A stretch of 64,000 nt of DNA from a virus: positions 1-64,000 of the IMG/VR virus record IMGVR_UViG_3300044712_000179. One strand, 5' to 3'. A model generated the notes under the pieces. It ran no database searches, was not told where the DNA came from, and saw only the letters and a list, made by a program, of their open reading frames with translations. Position numbers and translations under genes: made by a program. Shown here piece after piece: positions 39,801 through 48,557 of the stretch. Numbering within the stretch: position 1 is the stretch's first letter; every line of letters begins with the position of its first letter.

Positions 39801-42706
39801 GTAATATCTATCTTCAATAATTCCTCTATTCTAGCTTTGTCTTTAGGAGATACATCAAATGTAACACTTGAAAATCCGTCTGTTCCATTTGCTAAAATAC
39901 TTTTAGCTATAGCAGATAATGAACCAAATCTCTTATCTATATAAGCCTTTATATATCTTGATTTATCTTTAATGTCTTGTGTTTCAGCGCCTGATTCTAT
40001 AGCTGCAATCATCTCCTCCATTTGGTCAAATGACATATCTGGAGTTATCACTCCGCTATCCACCAAGTCTTGATATTCTGCCATCTTGGCGTTCTTAGCA
40101 GCTGTTTCTTGGTCTGCTATTTCCTCTCTAATATATTTACCAACAGTCTCTGTATTAAACGGCTGATTGAATGAAACCTCAGTTCCTACTCTTCTGCTTG
40201 GTTTAATTCCATTGATAATTGTATTAGCTACCTTGGCGTATCTAGGTAAATCTTTTACTTTAGATGGGTCTATTGATAAGAATGCTTTTGCAGCAGCAGA
40301 TAGGTTTTGTTGACCTACCTTAGACTTGGCATACTTTTTAATCAACCCTTTAAATCTATTAGCATCAGATAACTGCTTATCGTAATTAGCATCGTTAATT
40401 ACATTAGAAACATATTCAACAAATTTATCTACGCTTTCGTTATTAGATAGATTAACAGCATCATACTTCTTTAAGATACTCTGTAATTGAGCTGTCTTAA
40501 TAGTGCCTCTTCTAGCTAATTCAGAAAGACCCTTAGATATTGTCTGTCTTGTATCCTTGATCCAAGTAGCTGTTTCTCTAGAAGCCTGTTCTTGTCTTTT
40601 AAGTAGTCTTTTAAGTGCTGTAGATTCGTCAACGGTAATTTTCTTTTTTACATTACCTAAGATTCTATCTACCGAAGGAGCAGACTTCTGCTTAGTTCCA
40701 AATAGTTCAGTATCTAAATCTCTCAACATTTGCTCTCTAGTAACATCATTCGCTAATTCAAAAGCCTTAGACTTTTTGAAATTTTGAATAACATTATCTC
40801 TAACAGCGTCTTGCTTTCTACCTCTTTTAACGGATTCTTCTTGAACCTTCTTAGCTGTATTCCAAGCGGTCTTTCCGTCTTCTGTATTAAAAGATTCTGG
40901 AATTACTTCTTGTTGCGTCTCGCTGCTGATAGGGCGATTGCTATTATCTGCTTCATTGGTCGCTTGTTTTTGCTCGCCTTCAGTTCCCTGATATTGGCTG
41001 ATATTGCTTGTTGTTGGGCCTTCTTGCTTTTGCCCTTCGCTGATTGTAGTGGCATTTTCTTCTGGTTTTATTTGTGATGTTGTTGTAGTTGCTTGTTCAG
41101 TAGGAGTTATTGTAACACCTTCTTCATCTACTTCTCCAGCCAATGGCTCAGGATTAGTATTAGCTTCGTTTATTCTCTTATCTAAATTTGAAATCTGTTG
41201 TGCTATCTCTGCTTGATTTGACTCATCCGCTTTTTTCAAAGCATCGCTTAATTGTCTCTTCTGCATAATTAATCCATAGATAGTAGGCTGTTTCTCTTCA
41301 GGAACATTTGGATTATCTTGTCTAATCTTATTCCACTCATCTATCTTTTTCATCTCATCCTTCACTTGCTGTTCAGTCATAAGACCTTCAGCTTGCTTAT
41401 TCTTGAGTTCAGATTCAACGAAGTTTCTATCTAATGTAGATAGGTAATTTGTAGCTTGAGATTTATACCATTTATCTATCTTTCTTGAAGCAGCACCTCC
41501 AGCGCCAGCTATCGTAGCAATAGCACCGCCTGCAATTAACTCTCCTTTTGCATTATCTAACGCTCTATCAAGAACATTTAAATCCTGCCCTGTAGTGGTC
41601 TCTGTGGCTAAGTCTCTAATAGAACTAGCAAGACCAGCAACAGATGCATCTAATGCTAAACTAACAGCTGGTTCTTTTGCTTTTTGCAAATAAGCCTTAG
41701 TGGCATTTACAAATCCTTCTCCAGCTTTCTTCGTAGCAGCGGAGAATGCCTTTCCGATTTGAGCGTCAGCAAGTGTGCTAATAACCCCTTCTAATGCACC
41801 ACTAGATAAATAGGTAAATCTATTAGCCTTAGATACATCGTAGGCATCTTGCTCAGAAAGACCTTGGTCTCTAGCAATATTATACGCTTCTTCTTCTGAT
41901 TGATTTCCCTGAGATAGTGCATTGATAGCAGCTTGTAATCCAGAGTTGGCGGCTGATATCTTAATAGCATCAAGACCAACTTTCGCTAATTTAGCTCCAA
42001 CTCCAGCAGCGCCAATAGGTGCAAATGTAGTAGCTAATTGAGCGGCTGTTTGACCAGCCATTTCTCCATATTCTCTAGCCTTACTAGCTTCTTCATCTAT
42101 AACCATTTGGTTATATCTTCTTTTGGATTCTCTTTCTCTTATTTTATCTTCTTCTGAAACAAATGGGTTGTAATACTTTACAGACTCTTCTATACCATTG
42201 AAATATCCATTCCACCCATCAGCGATAGCACCTAAAACAGATGGTGCACTTCTGATAATTTCTTTATTTCCTTGCTCGTCTTCTGTAATTTTAAAGTCTC
42301 CTGTTTGAACACCTTTAGCTAAGTTTGTTCTATATACATCTTCTGGCATAACACCAGTTCTGAACTTCTTTGCAACAGTATTTTCTATGGCTGTTTTAAG
42401 CTCTTTATTAGCCTCTACATTTTGATTAATGATAGGCTCTAATACATCTTGGGATATAATAGGCTTAGCCTGTACAGGCATAGGCGCAGGAGTAGCTGTC
42501 TTTTGCTCTGATTTTACCTTAGTTGGCTTCTCTTGTTTCTTGTATGGAGAAAACGCAGTACTCTCAGGACTTTGTTCTAGGATTTTTTTAAGCAATCCAG
42601 CTTTCGGTCTTTGGTAGTCAACTGATGTATTTAAACCCTCGTATGAAAGGTTATTAGGTGTATCTTTTTGAGTTAAATCTATCTTGTCAAATGTTCCTTT
42701 AGCCAT
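36881..42706 (-). CDS. Giant internal virion / polyvalent-type protein, 1941 aa
   Basis: The largest gene. The N-terminal 100 residues are polar with a Pro/Lys-rich stretch; a hydrophobic Ala/Gly-rich block follows (about 230-290 and 400-425; AAQLATTFAPIGAAGVGAKL), possibly membrane-inserting. A long low-complexity Gln/Glu/Thr part spans about 480-610. A helical middle and a C-terminal module with FDKNAAIISFMAYYRQSL and NTLMPFGSFNINQKARM resemble large polyvalent proteins of phages. It likely sits inside the capsid and is ejected with DNA. No peptidase or RNA polymerase motif was identified. Confidence 0.55.
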   Translation of the reverse strand: MAKGTFDKIDLTQKDTPNNLSYEGLNTSVDYQRPKAGLLKKILEQSPESTAFSPYKKQEKPTKVKSEQKTATPAPMPVQAKPIISQDVLEPIINQNVEANKELKTAIENTVAKKFRTGVMPEDVYRTNLAKGVQTGDFKITEDEQGNKEIIRSAPSVLGAIADGWNGYFNGIEESVKYYNPFVSEEDKIRERESKRRYNQMVIDEEASKAREYGEMAGQTAAQLATTFAPIGAAGVGAKLAKVGLDAIKISAANSGLQAAINALSQGNQSEEEAYNIARDQGLSEQDAYDVSKANRFTYLSSGALEGVISTLADAQIGKAFSAATKKAGEGFVNATKAYLQKAKEPAVSLALDASVAGLASSIRDLATETTTGQDLNVLDRALDNAKGELIAGGAIATIAGAGGAASRKIDKWYKSQATNYLSTLDRNFVESELKNKQAEGLMTEQQVKDEMKKIDEWNKIRQDNPNVPEEKQPTIYGLIMQKRQLSDALKKADESNQAEIAQQISNLDKRINEANTNPEPLAGEVDEEGVTITPTEQATTTTSQIKPEENATTISEGQKQEGPTTSNISQYQGTEGEQKQATNEADNSNRPISSETQQEVIPESFNTEDGKTAWNTAKKVQEESVKRGRKQDAVRDNVIQNFKKSKAFELANDVTREQMLRDLDTELFGTKQKSAPSVDRILGNVKKKITVDESTALKRLLKRQEQASRETATWIKDTRQTISKGLSELARRGTIKTAQLQSILKKYDAVNLSNNESVDKFVEYVSNVINDANYDKQLSDANRFKGLIKKYAKSKVGQQNLSAAAKAFLSIDPSKVKDLPRYAKVANTIINGIKPSRRVGTEVSFNQPFNTETVGKYIREEIADQETAAKNAKMAEYQDLVDSGVITPDMSFDQMEEMIAAIESGAETQDIKDKSRYIKAYIDKRFGSLSAIAKSILANGTDGFSSVTFDVSPKDKARIEELLKIDITSMKLDDAYRAIEALSNFTTNGQTSGLDAVLAGHEGDVNSEAFAKKYPKAPSDAVANSKAIKKKGFTKFAKELGTKGINAFLENFSSIPVYFNTIFGDTKSTEFLEKSGFKGVENGRAKAVTTINTMIDNFVKTFEKKKPNGEDFSSQNNVFERGIYAYVRRNLGLDEKQNQAEFLKKKELAQSSINAMRESGGDDAAVAEVYQEIYDKILADANTIQDVEAKMDKTNIEAVDWWTNKWAEYYPELKDVSLNIYNQDLGNDNRYNPVIFRTLKREANAEQDPLETGAFASYADNIPSKKSGVLMKTTPLSDVPAGRYIDFNFDYNTSKAMDRALTDIYTARDIKKLRSFVKSKNYNKIFNSQDQANLALDKMKNYIVRARGFDAVDPSSYTELRRTFNGLNTLVASRSLASLWAPVKQTIPTLTNTLVNAGASNVKIGDFRDPDVINFIKNSGRAIANRGIEAEGFIESTNKILDKTASGPLSKLGGKIVDINKWWLQKMLGNFDKNAAIISFMAYYRQSLKEQGIDPNGIDWKNHKINDFAADYAQNMVDVQQNVTDRALAGEFMASRDNTKTFIRNTLMPFGSFNINQKARMLSDIKNAGSKTNTLQDRQKARRSLYALAAEMAVFSAVKSAQMIAYTTAANALAGVVLGEKEKEDLYNRAIKSMTTNMFNDILSPLPFTDKIVDRGINAVLNNTVYKGTPSDLRFNLYQGDNKDEFDNLGFAGIAMKKASQAGTMINEGISGDVVKSYFGKDYVQKIADEDRGLAAAMAAINVASQLGILPADNLPNATMKAIEGKAMNKQQKEAYDAIKALPTSEAPVDVKVGIAKAAGYKDPESRAKYLISLYKKGGEAFMKAMAAADEAETESGKNPLAKILDDATAANVTAITSGDEDKMKFGRLFSLKSQESRVFKMMEMKKAMGEEKFYNTLKWGMEYGLLNDSGLSLFGKKLRETVKENSPEYEMAIRAIEEE

Positions 42707-42721
42707 AATCTACATTGTTAT

Positions 42722-42730
42722 GCAAATCTA
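42722..42730 (-). promoter_or_regulatory. Late-type -7 box
   Basis: TAGATTTGC on the - strand, about 15 bases before the ATG at 42706. Confidence 0.45.
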
Positions 42731-42756
42731 GCCATTTTTTGCCATTAAGGAGCTTA

Positions 42757-43971
42757 TTATTGACCTGTAAACGCGTTTAATCTACTTCCCTTTCCCTTCT
42801 TACTCTTAGCGAAATTAATCTGTGATTGTCTTACATCTTTTAAGTCTACACCTTTCTTTTTAGCAGCCGCTTGTACAGATGGAACGTTCTCAGAGCCAGC
42901 CTTCAAGAAGTTATTTAACATATCTTTTTCTTGAGTGTATCCAAACTTATCAAATTGCAATCCAAGAGACTGAGCAGCTAATCTATACTTCTTCTCTCCA
43001 AGCTTACTCTTCATATCTTGTAAAACAGCCTTAAACTTAGTCTCGTCAGGCTTTTGCTTTGCAATAGTAGGCTCTAACAATCCAGTTGAACCTGCAAGTA
43101 CCAATGCTGGGGTAAATTCATTCTCGTCAGTAGAACCTTGCATTAATCTCTGGTATTTATCCATAGCTATCTTTCTTTGAGAAAGCGCTAATGGGTCAGT
43201 TGTATCTTCTGGTATATTTAATCCAGCTTGTATCTCATCATATAAATCTTTAGCTGTATTTGCTAATCCAGAATCAATAGCCATTAATCCACCAGCAGCA
43301 TCCATCATAGCTTTTCTGCTTCTTAACTTAGGAGTTACCATATATGGTATTGCAACATCTCCATATCCTGTAATAGTAACCTTTTTTGATAATTCTGGCT
43401 GTTCATATGCAACGCCTTCACCAAGAGGAATAGCTTTTAATGTAGCAGCCAATCTATTCAAGCTGTCTTTGCCGGCTGTTAATGGTAATTTATAAGGAGA
43501 ATCAAATTGTGAAAAATCCATCTCTGAAGCTGGCTTAGTTGTAAGATACATTAACTCATCACTTACCTGAGATGGCATAGACCTATTCTGCTTGTACAGA
43601 TTGTTTCTATATTCTATTCTTTCATTAATCAAGTTCTTAGCTGTAGCAGAGTTCTTATAGATAGTATTCATACTGTTTAACGCCTTGTCTTTCAATGCGC
43701 TAGCCAATGCTATTTCCTCTGGTTTTGCTCCAGCTTGATTTAATCTAGAGTATCTTAATGCAGCATCTTTGTATTGCTTGAAAGAAGATATAAAGTCAGG
43801 TAAATCGCTGTCTCTCAACTTCTTAGCATCATAGTTGTCCTGATAATCTTCTAGCTGTTTTTGAACTAGTTGATCTTGTTTAAACTTAATTTCAGCAGCT
43901 TGATTAATGCCATTGATTAATCCTTGCGTCATTCCCGATGTGTCTACAAAAGATGGTTTATATTGAGCCAT
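42757..43971 (-). CDS. Helical virion protein, 404 aa
   Basis: Starts MAQYKPSFVDTSGMTQGLIN; almost wholly helical, with AAEIKFKQDQLVQKQLEDYQ typical of phage internal or ejection proteins, and a basic C-terminus (KSKKGKGSRLNAFTGQ). Located between the giant protein and another internal protein. Probable ejected or core virion protein, inferred from position and composition. Confidence 0.5.
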   Translation of the reverse strand: MAQYKPSFVDTSGMTQGLINGINQAAEIKFKQDQLVQKQLEDYQDNYDAKKLRDSDLPDFISSFKQYKDAALRYSRLNQAGAKPEEIALASALKDKALNSMNTIYKNSATAKNLINERIEYRNNLYKQNRSMPSQVSDELMYLTTKPASEMDFSQFDSPYKLPLTAGKDSLNRLAATLKAIPLGEGVAYEQPELSKKVTITGYGDVAIPYMVTPKLRSRKAMMDAAGGLMAIDSGLANTAKDLYDEIQAGLNIPEDTTDPLALSQRKIAMDKYQRLMQGSTDENEFTPALVLAGSTGLLEPTIAKQKPDETKFKAVLQDMKSKLGEKKYRLAAQSLGLQFDKFGYTQEKDMLNNFLKAGSENVPSVQAAAKKKGVDLKDVRQSQINFAKSKKGKGSRLNAFTGQ

Positions 43972-43974
43972 ATG

Positions 43975-44736
43975 TTAATATAGTGGTTTTCTTAATAAAG
44001 AATTAGATAATGCTCTTTGAGAAGCAGATGGTCTAGGCGTAACTCCTAATAAAGGAGCTCCGTATGTTTTAGGGCTTAATCCGCTAAATGGAGCTTTAGG
44101 AAGAGATGATACAGGCATTGTTTGTAATGCTTGTTGACCACCACCTAAATTCATTCCTCCGCCAGTAGGTATTTTCATAGCGTCTAATTTAAACGCGCTA
44201 CCAACAGCATCTCCAATACCCTTTAATGCAGAAGAAATAGAGGCATCAGACTCTTGTCTTTGATTTCCCCAGTAGTCGGCAGCTTCTTGTCTTTTTCTCA
44301 ATTCATTCTGTTGTTCTAATCCAGCGATATTAAATAAAGCCTGATTTGCAGCTTGTTGACCCTGTCTTCTTAAATTCTCATCCATAGTGGCCATTTCTAG
44401 CGCATTATCGCCAGCATTAGCCACAACTGAACCTATACCTCCTAAAGCAGCACGACGGCCAGAAAGAGCTCCTAATGCCGCTGATTGAGCTCTACCAGCT
44501 TGTTGGCTGTATAATGCTCTCGCAGCGTCTCCAATTCCTTGTTGAGCCTGAGACTGCATATTCTTTAAATAGTCGTAATACTTAGAGCCAATGCCCATAG
44601 ATTGACTTGCGTCAAAGTTCTTCTTTAACTCTCTACTAGCTAATCTTTTCTTACCGCTAAATAAGCTATTTTCTCCTATCAGGAGCTGTCCTATTGAAGG
44701 GGCTGCTTGTATTGCTGCCATCGCTAATGGGCCCAT
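43975..44736 (-). CDS. Internal virion protein, 253 aa
   Basis: Starts MGPLAMAAIQAAPSIGQLLI, Ala/Gly-rich and amphipathic, followed by Gln/Ala helices (ARALYSQQAGRAQSAALGAL). The plan resembles phage pilot or internal proteins that cross membranes during DNA ejection. It lies between the nozzle and the other internal protein genes, as in podoviruses. Confidence 0.55.
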   Translation of the reverse strand: MGPLAMAAIQAAPSIGQLLIGENSLFSGKKRLASRELKKNFDASQSMGIGSKYYDYLKNMQSQAQQGIGDAARALYSQQAGRAQSAALGALSGRRAALGGIGSVVANAGDNALEMATMDENLRRQGQQAANQALFNIAGLEQQNELRKRQEAADYWGNQRQESDASISSALKGIGDAVGSAFKLDAMKIPTGGGMNLGGGQQALQTMPVSSLPKAPFSGLSPKTYGAPLLGVTPRPSASQRALSNSLLRKPLY

Positions 44737-44739
44737 ATT

Positions 44740-47700
44740 CTATCTATTATTATAAGGTTGTAAAATTCCAAGTTCCATATAGTACAAATCTACTAAGTTT
44801 TGCGGATTTACTGGCGTAAATTTAATTTCTATCCAGCTACCCTTCAATACATTGCCATTATACAGCCCACCTGCACTATTGATATCTCTCTTAAATGCAG
44901 CGTGATATTTGTCATCTTTGATTCTAAAATCAGATGCAACTAACTGAGATTGCTGATTCATATTAGTATTGATATCACCAGCTGTAGGAGCAATCCAAGT
45001 GGTGTTCCCTAAAGTAGTTAATGTATTGTAATGCTTTTTGATGTTTTGAGAATCGTTGAATACCACCTTTAAGCTAGGTGTCTTCTGTTCTCCATAGAAA
45101 TTAGCATAAGCTGAAGTATTGTTATGAACCCATAATTCTCCGTCTTTCCAACTGATAATTAAGTTACCAGCCGTCTCTATCCATTCTGGGTAGTAGTCGT
45201 AGAAGGCGCTATATGCATTTCTAGCCTCAGAGAATCCGAATGTATAGTCTGGTAATTCAGATCCACTTCCTTGCATACAAGTAATGAACTCTTCTTCAAA
45301 TGCATCATATACTCCAAGTATCTTAGCGTATCCACCATCTCCAAATTTATCAGCATAAGTAGTTTTTTGATACTTAGATATCTTATCTGTGAAGAAGAAG
45401 TGTGTTTTGTATGTTTCTGTCAAAGATGTCATACCTCCATCAGACAATCTAATCTGACATCCTAATACAGGGTCTGTAAAGTAGTCTGCTCTAGCAGATG
45501 ATGCTAATGAGCAGTATTGACCACCTATTCCATAATCTCCCTTGTAGTATTGAATTTTATTCAATATCTCTGTACTTTGAGCAACAACAGTATTTCCATC
45601 TGCTGTTTGTAGCATATTTTGTAAGATAGGAGCCATACCACAAGCCCTACTTTGGAATACTCTTAATTCTCTACCTCTTGTCTTTAATCTTTGAATATCT
45701 CCTCTTTCTCTATCATAATCATCCAAGTTTCCAGAAAGGAATTTATTGGTATTATTGATACTTGTATTTTGTTGATACTCTAAAGAATATCTAACAGTAC
45801 TTGGGTAATATGTTTCTTTAGCGTAATCATCTATTACCAATGCTCTTCCAGTATTAGATATCTTAGATGCATACTTATCTGAAACAGATTTATCAAATAT
45901 GTACAATCCTCCTCTATTTCTAGAATAAACATCCCCTCTACTGAATATGAACATAGCTGGTGTAGGCATTGTTACGCCAAGTTGATTGTCAGCTGTATTA
46001 TCCGTATAAGTGGTAGTAGTATTATCATTGATTGTAGCCAATAATTTATACTGAGAACTATTTGCTGTTGTTCTATATATTTTTCTTTGTGTAGTTCCAG
46101 TAGGGCCTATAGCAATATTACTTAAGGCAATCTTAGTAGAACCTGTAACAGTAGTTATCGTATTAGATTCATTACTAGGAGTAGATACTCCGCTAGGTGT
46201 AACGAACTCTACTCTGTACTTATACTTACCTAAATTAATATTACCGGCTTCCACTAATAGTGTAGCTGTTAAAGCAGAAGGAACAAGTATACTAGAGTTT
46301 GTTCCAGATACCTGAGATAAAAGTTGACCTTGGTGAACCCTCTGACCATTAATATCCGTAATAATTTTATATGTCTCTCCAAATTCATAGAATACTTGTA
46401 AGTTAGGGTCTGTAGAGCCAACTGCAGGAGTGTATACCTCTATGAAATACTCATTAGCTACAACAGCTCCAGCTGATTCCCATCCAGACATAAATGTTGA
46501 ATCATATGCTAATTTTAAATAAGAACCAGTAGTATTTAATAATGTAGGAAGCATATCTAAGATAGCGTAATCCTTCACTGTTACTATAGCGCTGTTTCTT
46601 AATCCGTATATTCTAACTCTATCCCCTTTACTAAAAGTGTATATTGGATATCCAGCTGTATTAGTATTATAAGGAGTAATATTTAAATATCCGTAATTCG
46701 TATCCTTGTAAGTATTCAAGGTAGTCATCATCTTAAACTCTCCTACTGTAGTATTATTCGTTCTTACGAAAGAATAGTATTTTGCCCAAGTTGGAGGAGT
46801 ATGATTTATTTTAATTGTAACCTCTGGTACGCTTAATGGCTTATTACCAACATTAGTACACTGAGCCTCTGGCATCAATATTTTTAAACCTTCATTTGTT
46901 ATAACGCCATTTGTTACACCATATTCATCAAAATAAGCAATACCAAACTGATACTTAGAGCTATGCTTGTAAACAGCACTATTAATTTCTGTTGGGATGG
47001 TTGATGAAGCGTATACAATTTGGTACACTCCTGTAACTACATCTGTGCCAACAGTGCTTCCAAATGTAACTCCGGGATTTCCACCAGAAGTAATATCAAT
47101 AGCTGTATATCCATCAGCAATAGCTTGAGCTTGTAAGTCATCTATAATAGATGCTAAAGTATCTCCAGTGATTACTGTATGGTCGTAATATCTATAAGTT
47201 ACAGGGCCAGAATCTGGTGTAATTGTTAAAACAACTTTAACATAATCTCCTACTACTGGTGTTCCGTAGAATACATATGAATATTTTCTTCCAGAAGCAA
47301 AAGCAGAGATGGTCATAGGAATTTCATTTCCTGCACCACCTGCAACTACAGATGCAACTGAAGCTATAATATCTGTTGTGCTTACAGGAGTATTACCCTC
47401 TGTAATACCGCCATAAACAATTACATTACCATTCAATAATTCTTGTGCATTTGCTTTCTTAGGAACATAGTCAAATAATTGAACAGAATCTGTACTATCC
47501 GCTAAAGGATATGCACCATCATTCAAGAATCTAAATGTATAGGTTGATTCATTCGCAATGCCTAATGTAGACTTTGTAAGAGTAGTTACGATAGCTCTAT
47601 CAGAAAATACACTAGAAACGGCTTCTCTTACTGATATCTCTATTTTTACTGCATCAGCTGGACCTGTCTCTATAATAGAGTCTATAGCGTTGTTCTTAGT

Positions 47701-48255
47701 TGGATCTGATTCTATGGCTAAATCATCTGTACTATAAGGCGCAGACATCTTACCCCAAGGACTCCAACAAGACTTTGTATTATCATTATATACCCATCTA
47801 TAACTAAATTGAAACAGCTTATTTTTTAAGTTGTTTACATTGATAGGGGTTCCGTTAGGAGCGATAGCATTTTGATAAGTAGAGATAGGTGCAACCAAAG
47901 GCATCTTTCTAGCAACAGTCAAATATTCTTTCTTCCAAGCTGTTCCGTACAGCTTATCTAAAGCATCCTTGATATTCAATTTCATAGGTCTATTCAACCT
48001 ATCTGTCCAATGTAAAATATCCCCATCAGCCTCTGTTCTATATAATATATTCACAGACGCAATAGGATATTTGGGGTCAAACCCAAATAGGTCTTCCGCG
48101 CTGTCTACAAAAGATATCAATAACGGAGTAATTGTATTTAATTTAACATCATATACATATATACCGCTATATCCAGCAGAGTTGTAGTTAAAGAAGAATA
48201 CCCTATGCTTTAATTCATCATAATGAGAACCTATACATTGATTGGTAGAAGCCAT
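44740..48255 (-). CDS. Tail nozzle ('muzzle') / tail tube-end protein, 1171 aa
   Basis: The product starts TNQCIGSHYDELKHRVFFFN, then YDVKLNTITPLL and ILHWTDRLNRPMKLNI, a beta-rich, repeat-like plan as in the tail-end proteins of crAss-like and T7-like podoviruses. Strand repeats continue throughout. Crass-type homologues usually begin with a 'GMN.D' N-terminal arm, which is absent here but appears in two small genes upstream (50089 and 48558). Position after ring proteins supports the call. Confidence 0.6.
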   Translation of the reverse strand: MASTNQCIGSHYDELKHRVFFFNYNSAGYSGIYVYDVKLNTITPLLISFVDSAEDLFGFDPKYPIASVNILYRTEADGDILHWTDRLNRPMKLNIKDALDKLYGTAWKKEYLTVARKMPLVAPISTYQNAIAPNGTPINVNNLKNKLFQFSYRWVYNDNTKSCWSPWGKMSAPYSTDDLAIESDPTKNNAIDSIIETGPADAVKIEISVREAVSSVFSDRAIVTTLTKSTLGIANESTYTFRFLNDGAYPLADSTDSVQLFDYVPKKANAQELLNGNVIVYGGITEGNTPVSTTDIIASVASVVAGGAGNEIPMTISAFASGRKYSYVFYGTPVVGDYVKVVLTITPDSGPVTYRYYDHTVITGDTLASIIDDLQAQAIADGYTAIDITSGGNPGVTFGSTVGTDVVTGVYQIVYASSTIPTEINSAVYKHSSKYQFGIAYFDEYGVTNGVITNEGLKILMPEAQCTNVGNKPLSVPEVTIKINHTPPTWAKYYSFVRTNNTTVGEFKMMTTLNTYKDTNYGYLNITPYNTNTAGYPIYTFSKGDRVRIYGLRNSAIVTVKDYAILDMLPTLLNTTGSYLKLAYDSTFMSGWESAGAVVANEYFIEVYTPAVGSTDPNLQVFYEFGETYKIITDINGQRVHQGQLLSQVSGTNSSILVPSALTATLLVEAGNINLGKYKYRVEFVTPSGVSTPSNESNTITTVTGSTKIALSNIAIGPTGTTQRKIYRTTANSSQYKLLATINDNTTTTYTDNTADNQLGVTMPTPAMFIFSRGDVYSRNRGGLYIFDKSVSDKYASKISNTGRALVIDDYAKETYYPSTVRYSLEYQQNTSINNTNKFLSGNLDDYDRERGDIQRLKTRGRELRVFQSRACGMAPILQNMLQTADGNTVVAQSTEILNKIQYYKGDYGIGGQYCSLASSARADYFTDPVLGCQIRLSDGGMTSLTETYKTHFFFTDKISKYQKTTYADKFGDGGYAKILGVYDAFEEEFITCMQGSGSELPDYTFGFSEARNAYSAFYDYYPEWIETAGNLIISWKDGELWVHNNTSAYANFYGEQKTPSLKVVFNDSQNIKKHYNTLTTLGNTTWIAPTAGDINTNMNQQSQLVASDFRIKDDKYHAAFKRDINSAGGLYNGNVLKGSWIEIKFTPVNPQNLVDLYYMELGILQPYNNR

Positions 48256-48269
48256 TTATTAAGTTTTAA

Positions 48270-48509
48270 TTAGCTTTTGAAACGCATTGTTACAGACGAT
48301 ACGCAAGTTCCAGTTGATTGTACTTTAATTTGAAAAGCACTATCTGGAACATCAGAATACCTAACAGCTACTCCCTGAGTGAAAGATTGACCTGTTTTAG
48401 GCCATCCGCTAGCAGAGATATCTGCTCCAGCATTATCCACAGGTGTAACAATAAAGTTAGCTGTATCTGCGCCTTTTGTCGAAAGTGTAACATCTACAAT
48501 TTGAGCCAT
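48270..48509 (-). CDS. Small beta-rich virion protein, 79 aa
   Basis: Starts MAQIVDVTLSTKGADTANFI and consists of strands without charged clusters, ending VSSVTMRFKS. Between the Cys-rich fibre and the nozzle gene, it is likely a minor virion protein or decoration. Confidence 0.55.
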   Translation of the reverse strand: MAQIVDVTLSTKGADTANFIVTPVDNAGADISASGWPKTGQSFTQGVAVRYSDVPDSAFQIKVQSTGTCVSSVTMRFKS

Positions 48510-48531
48510 AATTAATCTATTTTAAGTCGTT

Positions 48532-48539
48532 CAAAGATA
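48532..48539 (-). promoter_or_regulatory. Late-type -7 box
   Basis: TATCTTTG on the - strand, about 22 bases before the ATG at 48509. Confidence 0.45.
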
Positions 48540-48557
48540 CGATTTTATGCTTGTTGA

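Noticed and set aside
37137-42617. Several + strand open frames under the 1941-aa gene
   Set aside because: They are Ser/Leu/Phe-rich shadows typical of the complement of Lys/Ala-rich coding DNA.
36881-42706. Tape-measure protein
   Set aside because: No repetitive long helix of tape-measure type along the chain and no tail-tube genes; podovirus plan fits better.
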